Source of the DNA: Clostridia bacterium
GTDB lineage: Bacteria; Bacillota; Clostridia; Oscillospirales; Acutalibacteraceae
Assembly: GCA_030523605.1 (NCBI GenBank)
Contig: JAUNIE010000003.1
Span: 3,281-54,187, forward strand
Direction of reading: 5' to 3'
Length of the DNA: 50,907 bases
Shown here: piece by piece, positions 46,313 through 50,907 of the stretch
How positions within the stretch are numbered: the stretch's first letter is position 1
Layout of the letters: every line of letters begins with the position of its first letter
Translations under genes and position numbers: made by a program
Notes under the pieces: model-generated
The model's input: the letters and a program-made list of their open reading frames with translations, nothing else
Told to the model about the DNA's origin: nothing
The model's database searches: none

Positions 46313-46783
46313 ATGAAAAAAAATTTTTTAAAATTTATGTCATGTCTTGTATTAGGAGCTGCTTTTTTGAGCACACCTGCGGTAATTTCGAGTGAAGCCA
46401 GTGCACATGCGTGCTGCTGTTACTGCGCTTCTGAAGTGCATGTTTCGGACGGAAACGGTTTCCGCTATGCGATGGAAGAAGCTTGCTGCGGTACGACAAT
46501 AATTCTTGATGCGGATATTTATCTTGACGATCCGGTAAACGTTCCATCTTGCGTTACTATCCGCAAAAATGGCCACAAAATAATGGAATATTACAAAATC
46601 GACCATCATGGTTATTACACCACAGAGCCCGTGACTACTTATATTTCAAACCCGGGTTATGATGTTTACGATGCCTATGGATTTTATCTTTATCACGAGT
46701 GTGAGCCTGACACAGAAATCGTCACTTACGAAGAAGTTTGGCATCCGGGCTGGATTGAAAGCGGATATCGTGAAATTTTTTAG
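46313..46783 (+). CDS. Secreted Cys/Tyr-rich protein, paralogue C
   Basis: 156 aa from ATG 46313, spaced from AAGGGG; ATG 46280 lies upstream of it. Signal peptide to about residue 30 (ASA-HA). The mature N-terminus has a CCCYC cluster, with another Cys pair in EEACCG. The beta-helix-like part (EVHVSDGNGFRYAMEEA, TIILDADIYLD, VTIRKNGHKI) leads into a Tyr-rich module with DHHGYYTTEPVTTYISNPGY, VYDAYG, LYHE, PDTEIVTYEEVWHPGW. The frame stops directly after this module, where paralogue D continues into its Gly-rich part. Confidence 0.78.
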   Translation: MKKNFLKFMSCLVLGAAFLSTPAVISSEASAHACCCYCASEVHVSDGNGFRYAMEEACCGTTIILDADIYLDDPVNVPSCVTIRKNGHKIMEYYKIDHHGYYTTEPVTTYISNPGYDVYDAYGFYLYHECEPDTEIVTYEEVWHPGWIESGYREIF

Positions 46784-46825
46784 AAATTAAAATTTACCAA
46801 TTAAGTGATGTGTAAGGAGTAAAAA

Positions 46826-47830
46826 ATGAGTAGGAAATTTTTAAAAGTTTTGTCTTGTGCTTTGTTAAGTATTTCGATGCTTGGTACTGCAGGTGTATTA
46901 ACAACATATGGGGCGAACGCACAATCAAATGTTTGCCAAGGCGGTAACTGTGCGTCTTCGGACGTTCACGTAGCTGATGCAAATTCTTTTGCAGTTGCTG
47001 TTTCAAATGCTTCTAATGGCAGTACTATCGTGCTTGACAGAGATATCGTACTTGATAGAAATGTTGAAATTCGTTCATCTGTCACGCTTGATTTAGATGG
47101 GCATAGTATCCTTTTGTCCCGTGGAGCGCAGATTAAAGTCGGTGCGAAAATATATAATCATACCGAATACTATACGGTTGATCACCCCGGCTACTATACT
47201 ACGGAGAGAAAAGTTACATATATCTCAAATCCCGACTTGGCCGTATACGATGCCTACGGTAACTTTCTTTACTATGAACACGTTCCGGATACAGAAGTCG
47301 TGAGTTATGAGAACGTTTGGCATGATGGCTGGACAGAAACAAAGAGCCGTAATGTTTATGATTATTTAGATCATTTGGATGTTGTTTTCATGGACGGAAA
47401 TATCGTTGGCGGACCGGGAAAAAGCGGTGCAGACGGTGTAGAAGACACATTTACTGATTGCGATGGAAAAAGAGGTAACGATGGTTTTGAAGCCGTTTCG
47501 ATAGTTTCGGGAACGCTTAGACTGAGAAACATCACTATCACCGGCGGAAATGGCGGAAATGGTGGCGATGGTAAGTATCAGGCCATACTGCATATACCTT
47601 TCTTTACGGGTAATGGCGGTGACGGCGGCGATGGCGGTAACGCAGGTGCTGCTGTGATACTTGAACGTAAGGGCGCAAACTTAGTTCAGGAAAAGAGCGT
47701 TGTTTTAAAATGTGGTACTCCGGGTCACGGCGGAAAAGGCGGACCTGCAAACAAAAACCACTGGGTAGGAAAAGGAAAAGACGGCAAGAACGGCAAAGAA
47801 GGCAAACCCGTAGCAGCTATTCAAAAGTAA
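46826..47830 (+). CDS. Secreted beta-helix-like/Tyr-module/Gly-rich protein, paralogue D
   Basis: 334 aa, the fullest member. Signal peptide to about residue 33 (ANA-QS), then CQGGNC. Beta-helix-like coils: VHVADANSFAVAVSNASNG, TIVLDRDIVLDRNVEIRSS, VTLDLDGHSILLS. Tyr-rich module about 110-175 (DHPGYYTTERKVTYISNPDL, VYDAYGNFLYYE, VWHDGW). Then DVVFMDGNIVGGPG, collagen-like GKSGADG, LRLRNITITGGNGGNGGDG, GGDGGDGGNAG and a basic Gly/Lys tail ending GKDGKNGKEGKP. The second half aligns with paralogue A. It follows C by 42 bp without a promoter, so the two are probably co-transcribed. Confidence 0.8.
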   Translation: MSRKFLKVLSCALLSISMLGTAGVLTTYGANAQSNVCQGGNCASSDVHVADANSFAVAVSNASNGSTIVLDRDIVLDRNVEIRSSVTLDLDGHSILLSRGAQIKVGAKIYNHTEYYTVDHPGYYTTERKVTYISNPDLAVYDAYGNFLYYEHVPDTEVVSYENVWHDGWTETKSRNVYDYLDHLDVVFMDGNIVGGPGKSGADGVEDTFTDCDGKRGNDGFEAVSIVSGTLRLRNITITGGNGGNGGDGKYQAILHIPFFTGNGGDGGDGGNAGAAVILERKGANLVQEKSVVLKCGTPGHGGKGGPANKNHWVGKGKDGKNGKEGKPVAAIQK

Positions 47831-47836
47831 AATAAA

Positions 47837-47865
47837 TTGACACCTCAGACTTGATTTGTTAAAAT
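47837..47865 (+). promoter_or_regulatory. Sigma-A promoter of smpB
   Basis: TTGACA (47837-47842), 17-nt spacer, TAAAAT (47860-47865). A CTGGGGG site follows just before the ATG at 47885, leaving a very short 5' untranslated region. Confidence 0.75.
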
Positions 47866-47884
47866 CATCTCTGGGGGTTTTTAT

Positions 47885-48352
47885 ATGGGTAAGGATTCAC
47901 TAAAAACTATTGCAAGAAACAAAAAAGCTTCTCATGATTATTTTGTACTCGAAACTTTTGAGGCCGGAATTGAGCTTAAAGGCACGGAGGTAAAGTCGTT
48001 ACGTAGGGGAAATGTTAATCTTAAAGATTCGTGGTGTTCGGTAGTCAAAGGCGAAATTTTCGTCAACGGTATGCATATCGGAGCGTATGAACAGGGGAAC
48101 ATTTTCAATGTTGACAGTATGAGGGTACGTAAACTTCTCATGCATAAAAAAGAAATCGATAAGCTTTACGGAGAAGTGAAAAAAGATGGGGTTTCTATAA
48201 TCCCGATTTCTGTTTACTTTAAAAATTCAAACGTGAAGCTCCAAATAGGTATTTGTAAAGGTAAAAAGCTTTATGATAAACGAAAGGTAATGGCTGAGCG
48301 CTCTGCCAACCGTGATATAGAACGTACTTTAAAAGAAAAAAATAGATTTTAA
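47885..48352 (+). CDS. smpB: SsrA-binding protein SmpB
   Basis: 155 aa. Partner of tmRNA in trans-translation rescue of stalled ribosomes. [38 protein letters not shown] and [21 protein letters not shown] are diagnostic, and the basic C-terminal tail is present. tmRNA itself is not in the window. Confidence 0.97.
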   Translation: MGKDSLKTIARNKKASHDYFVLETFEAGIELKGTEVKSLRRGNVNLKDSWCSVVKGEIFVNGMHIGAYEQGNIFNVDSMRVRKLLMHKKEIDKLYGEVKKDGVSIIPISVYFKNSNVKLQIGICKGKKLYDKRKVMAERSANRDIERTLKEKNRF

Positions 48353-48372
48353 TAATTTAATAAGAGCAAAAA

Positions 48373-48401
48373 TAAAGCCTCACTAAATTGTGAGGTTTTT
48401 G
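48373..48401. terminator. Bidirectional terminator between smpB and the HD hydrolase gene
   Basis: CCTCAC (48378-48383) pairs with GTGAGG (48390-48395), loop TAAATT, flanked by A residues on the left and T residues on the right, so it can serve both converging genes. Confidence 0.75.
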
Positions 48402-48404
48402 GTT

Positions 48405-49085
48405 TTATAAATTTTTTAAATAATTATCGAGATAATTTTGCCATTCGGGAGCATTTTCTTCATCAAAAAGGTGGCGCAGAAATTCTACTATTATGTTGTG
48501 TCTGCTTTCGGCTTCATTTTTGCCGGATTCTGTTGTAAGCATTAAATTTTTAAGTTTTAAAAGTTTTTCAAACACGTGGCAAACACTTGTTGAAGTCGGT
48601 TGTGTCGTGTAGCTTTTGGCGTTAACGCTTTCAATTGGGAATATATTCTTGTCAAAGAATTTAGCACCGTGTTTGGTACTGTATTTGTGAGCTCTCAAAA
48701 GCCCGTTTGCACCGATAGCATCGCACATATCGGCATCAGAAACTATTTTACCCTCCAAACTTTCGGGTTTATCTCCGCCCAGGCGTTTGCTGAATCCTAT
48801 CTTATGGAGAGCTGCGCAAACACTTTTTTGCGTATTTTCATCAACGTTGCACTCATTCATGATTTTTTTGGCATTAGTCAGATTTGCTGCATTTTCTTTC
48901 CCGAAAAGTTTATAATCATCCACGTCGTGAAGAAGCGCTATAAGAGCTGTCAAATTTTTATCTGCATTTTCTTTTTCGGCAAATCTCAAGGATAAATGCA
49001 GGACTCTCTCGATGTGATCCATTCCGTGGCCGGAATTGTCTTTTTCCAAAATTTCTTTTACTTTTTCCCTTACTTTTTCTATCAT
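48405..49085 (-). CDS. HD domain metal-dependent phosphohydrolase
   Basis: 226 aa. The HD signature is split as usual: HGMDHIERVLHLSLRFAEKE near residue 20 and ALIALLHDVDDYKLFG (His-Asp) near 50, with a later Asp in GKIVSDADMCDAIGANGLLRA. The pattern fits the YedJ/YpgQ-type HD hydrolases, which act on nucleotides or other phosphoesters; the substrate is unknown. A GGAG site precedes the ATG. Confidence 0.88.
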   Translation of the reverse strand: MIEKVREKVKEILEKDNSGHGMDHIERVLHLSLRFAEKENADKNLTALIALLHDVDDYKLFGKENAANLTNAKKIMNECNVDENTQKSVCAALHKIGFSKRLGGDKPESLEGKIVSDADMCDAIGANGLLRAHKYSTKHGAKFFDKNIFPIESVNAKSYTTQPTSTSVCHVFEKLLKLKNLMLTTESGKNEAESRHNIIVEFLRHLFDEENAPEWQNYLDNYLKNL

Positions 49086-49143
49086 AATTTTCTCCGTTTT
49101 TTGAATTAATAATAATGATTATACCATTTTATATGCAGTGCTT

Positions 49144-49176
49144 CAATCTGATTTAATAGAGCTGAAAATCAGATTG
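49144..49176. repeat. Perfect 11-bp inverted repeat overlapping a -35 element
   Basis: CAATCTGATTT (49144-49154) and AAATCAGATTG (49166-49176), 11-nt spacer. The right arm overlaps the first three bases of TTGACA at 49174. There is no T-run, so an operator is more likely than a terminator. Confidence 0.75.
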
Positions 49177-49202
49177 ACAATCAGGCGGTAATGCGGTACC
49201 AT
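49174..49202 (+). promoter_or_regulatory. Sigma-A promoter of the AGCS symporter gene
   Basis: TTGACA (49174-49179), 17-nt spacer, TACCAT (49197-49202). Confidence 0.7.
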
Positions 49203-49236
49203 ATATCTTATGTTTAATTAGAAAGAGGGATTGATT

Positions 49237-50637
49237 TTGGAGTATTTAACCGATATTTTAGGCATGATAAGCGACAATATGTATGCTTATGTGGTGGCCG
49301 GACTCATTATTTTGTGTGGACTTTATTTTACTTTTAGAACTCGTTTCGCACAGTTTTGGCTATTTCCCGACTCCGTGCGCTATATGGCGGAGAAATCCGG
49401 CAAAGGGAATATTTCTCCATTCCAGGCGCTCATGACGTGTACCGCAGTAAAAGTTGGTACGGCAAATATCGCAGGTGTAGCTATTGCGATAGTAGTAGGA
49501 GGGCCGGGAGCGATTTTCTGGATGTGGGTGATGGCTGTTATAGGTTCGGCATCGTCTGTGGTTGAGGCCACGCTTGCTCAGATTTACAAAAGCAGAACCG
49601 AAGATGGCACCATGTTTATCGGTGGCCCTGCTTATTATATGAGTAAGGCTTTGAAAAAACCGAAATTAGGCGCAGTATTTTCATTGCTATTCGCATTTTG
49701 TTATATGTTTGCTTTCAGCGCTTTGCAGGCCAATAATATGTCAAGTTCTTTTGAAACTTTTATTCCGAATTACAGCGAAACTTTTTGGCCAATTGTAGTA
49801 GGTGCTGTATTTACAATTTTGCTCTCGCTCGTGGTTTTCGGGGGATTGCACCGTGTGAGCTTTGTGTCTTCTTATCTTGTACCTACAATGGCAAGTATAT
49901 ATTTGCTCGTCGGGCTTTACATAATAGTAACGAATATTACAAGAATGCCGGGAGTTTTCGGTGCGATATTGGAGGATGCTTTTAATCTTGGTTCATTTGC
50001 CGGAGGATTTACGGGTGGCATAGTGCTTTTGGGCATAAAGAGAGGGCTTCTCTCAAATGAAGCGGGAATGGGTAGTGCGCCCAACTCAGCGGCAACGGCT
50101 GACACATCGCATCCCGCAAAGCAAGGTATTATGCAAATCGTATCTGTGAGCATTGATACGCTCATGATATGTTCGGCATCGGCATTTATAATTCTTCTTT
50201 CAAATGTTCCGCTTATGCCAAGCATGGCAGGAATACCGCTCATGCAAGCAGCGGTCAGCTCGCAGGTCGGACCGTGGGGATCGTATTTTGTGGGATTTTC
50301 AGTAGTATGTTTCTCATTCTCTGCTATAATCGGTAACTTTGGTATTTCGGAGCCAAATCTTCTTTACGTAAAAAATAATAATAAATTTGTAAATATTACT
50401 AGGGCAATTTGTTTGTTGGCGGTTTTTGGCGGTTGTATTGTTAAACCGAAGCTCGTATGGAATTTTGCCGAAATAACCATGGCGCTACTTGCGATTTTGA
50501 ATTTGGTTGTTATATTTATTTTGCGAGATCGATTTATGATTTGTTTCAAAGACTTTTTGAGACAACGCAAAGAAGGAAGAAATCCTGTATTTAAAGCTGA
50601 AGAATGTGGAATTTATGATGCCACCGAGTGGAAATAA
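49237..50637 (+). CDS. AGCS family sodium:alanine/glycine symporter
   Basis: 466 aa, about 10-11 hydrophobic helices. AGCS landmarks: FRTRFAQFWLFPDSVRYM, ALMTCTAVKVGTANIAGVA, GGPGAIFWMWVMAVIGSASS, FIGGPAYYMSKALKK and KRGLLSNEAGMGSAPNSAA. Takes up alanine or glycine with sodium. Two TTG codons could start it; 49237 is spaced about 8 nt from AGAGGG and preferred to 49231, which abuts it. An inverted repeat overlaps the promoter, suggesting repression by an unknown regulator. Confidence 0.94.
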   Translation: MEYLTDILGMISDNMYAYVVAGLIILCGLYFTFRTRFAQFWLFPDSVRYMAEKSGKGNISPFQALMTCTAVKVGTANIAGVAIAIVVGGPGAIFWMWVMAVIGSASSVVEATLAQIYKSRTEDGTMFIGGPAYYMSKALKKPKLGAVFSLLFAFCYMFAFSALQANNMSSSFETFIPNYSETFWPIVVGAVFTILLSLVVFGGLHRVSFVSSYLVPTMASIYLLVGLYIIVTNITRMPGVFGAILEDAFNLGSFAGGFTGGIVLLGIKRGLLSNEAGMGSAPNSAATADTSHPAKQGIMQIVSVSIDTLMICSASAFIILLSNVPLMPSMAGIPLMQAAVSSQVGPWGSYFVGFSVVCFSFSAIIGNFGISEPNLLYVKNNNKFVNITRAICLLAVFGGCIVKPKLVWNFAEITMALLAILNLVVIFILRDRFMICFKDFLRQRKEGRNPVFKAEECGIYDATEWK

Positions 50638-50648
50638 CATAGAAAAAG

Positions 50649-50671
50649 TGTCACTTTTAGTGGCATTTTTT
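50649..50671 (+). terminator. Terminator after the AGCS symporter gene
   Basis: TGTCACT (50649-50655) pairs with AGTGGCA (50659-50665), loop TTT, followed by TTTTTT. Confidence 0.75.
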
Positions 50672-50700
50672 AATTTTTTTCAAAAAAATAAAATTAATAG

Positions 50701-50729
50701 TTGATATTTATCAAAAATTATGATATGAT
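50701..50729 (+). promoter_or_regulatory. Promoter of the right-edge lipoprotein gene
   Basis: TTGATA (50701-50706), 17-nt spacer, TATGAT (50724-50729). Confidence 0.7.
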
Positions 50730-50783
50730 GATGTAAATTATATATTTTTTATATAATTTAAAAATTTTAAGGAGGGGAGAACT

Positions 50784-50907
50784 ATGAAAAAAGGTTTATT
50801 GTTGGCAATTTTAGCAATGCTTACGAGCATAACTTTAGTGGGGTGTGGTCAGAAGTCGGATGATCATAACAAAAATGATTCTTCGAACACCGTGACGACA
50901 AATAGTC
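50784..50907 (+). CDS. Lipoprotein, N-terminus only (runs off right edge)
   Basis: 41 residues visible after AAGGAGGGG. MKKGLLLAILAMLTSITLVGC is a lipoprotein signal peptide with lipobox LVGC (Cys21), followed by a polar Asp/Asn/Ser/Thr linker. It is too short to classify; solute-binding proteins often start this way. Confidence 0.85.
   Translation, partial: MKKGLLLAILAMLTSITLVGCGQKSDDHNKNDSSNTVTTNS

Noticed and set aside
48353..48404. tmRNA gene next to smpB
   Set aside because: The space holds only a bidirectional terminator; no tRNA-like ends or tag-peptide frame are present.

Overview
The window reads as a chromosomal segment of a low-GC, endospore-forming, fermentative Firmicute, most likely a member of the Clostridia. 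The evidence is a spoIIGA-sigE pair, a CIRCE-controlled hrcA-grpE-dnaK-dnaJ operon, many TTG/GTG starts behind strong GGAGG-type ribosome binding sites, an infC-rpmI-rplT operon with an attenuator leader, ClpE, an AdhE-type aldehyde/alcohol dehydrogenase and a Firmicute-type 6S RNA. I cannot place it more finely from sequence alone.

Layout. 1-1.2 kb: an unknown minus-strand gene cut by the left edge. 1.3-2.9 kb: sigE and spoIIGA (minus). 3.1-4.4 kb: a secreted anthrax-lethal-factor-like metallopeptidase (minus). 4.55-14.8 kb: tRNA-Ser(CGA), then tdk, dnaB, tilS, hpt, ftsH and a membrane HtrA protease, followed by three tandem membrane-anchored GT8 glycosyltransferase paralogues. 14.9-16.3 kb: infC-rpmI-rplT. 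16.3-19.5 kb: a DJ-1/PfpI protein, a truncated GNAT acetyltransferase pseudogene, a TfoX-N protein, an SpoU methyltransferase and dprA. 19.6-29 kb: topA, trmFO, plsX, rnc, ftsY, yqeK, rsfS, leuS. 29-32.7 kb: adhE, ruvX (minus) and a YccF protein. 32.8-37.6 kb: the HrcA heat-shock operon. 37.6-38 kb: a Nif11-like double-glycine leader peptide gene (minus). 38.2-42.9 kb: a DUF1292 protein, 6S RNA, a CvpA-family protein, pgsA, clpE, nrdR. 43-47.8 kb: an accessory-looking cluster of four related secreted proteins, with a second double-glycine leader peptide and glutamate dehydrogenase between them. 47.9-50.9 kb: smpB, an HD phosphohydrolase (minus), an AGCS sodium/amino-acid symporter and the start of a lipoprotein.

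Most of the window is housekeeping: DNA topology and replication, tRNA modification and charging, ribosome assembly, protein quality control (FtsH, HtrA, ClpE, DnaK system, SmpB), phospholipid synthesis and fermentation. The parts most worth attention are the secreted beta-helix/Gly-rich paralogue cluster at 43-47.8 kb, the two GG-leader peptides with no transporter or modifying enzyme beside them, the triplicated anchored GT8 proteins, and the lethal-factor-like peptidase beside the sporulation genes. Several genes have starts that need correction (hrcA from CTG, infC from ATT, rplT, plsX, dnaJ and others). No CRISPR array, insertion sequence or prophage was seen.
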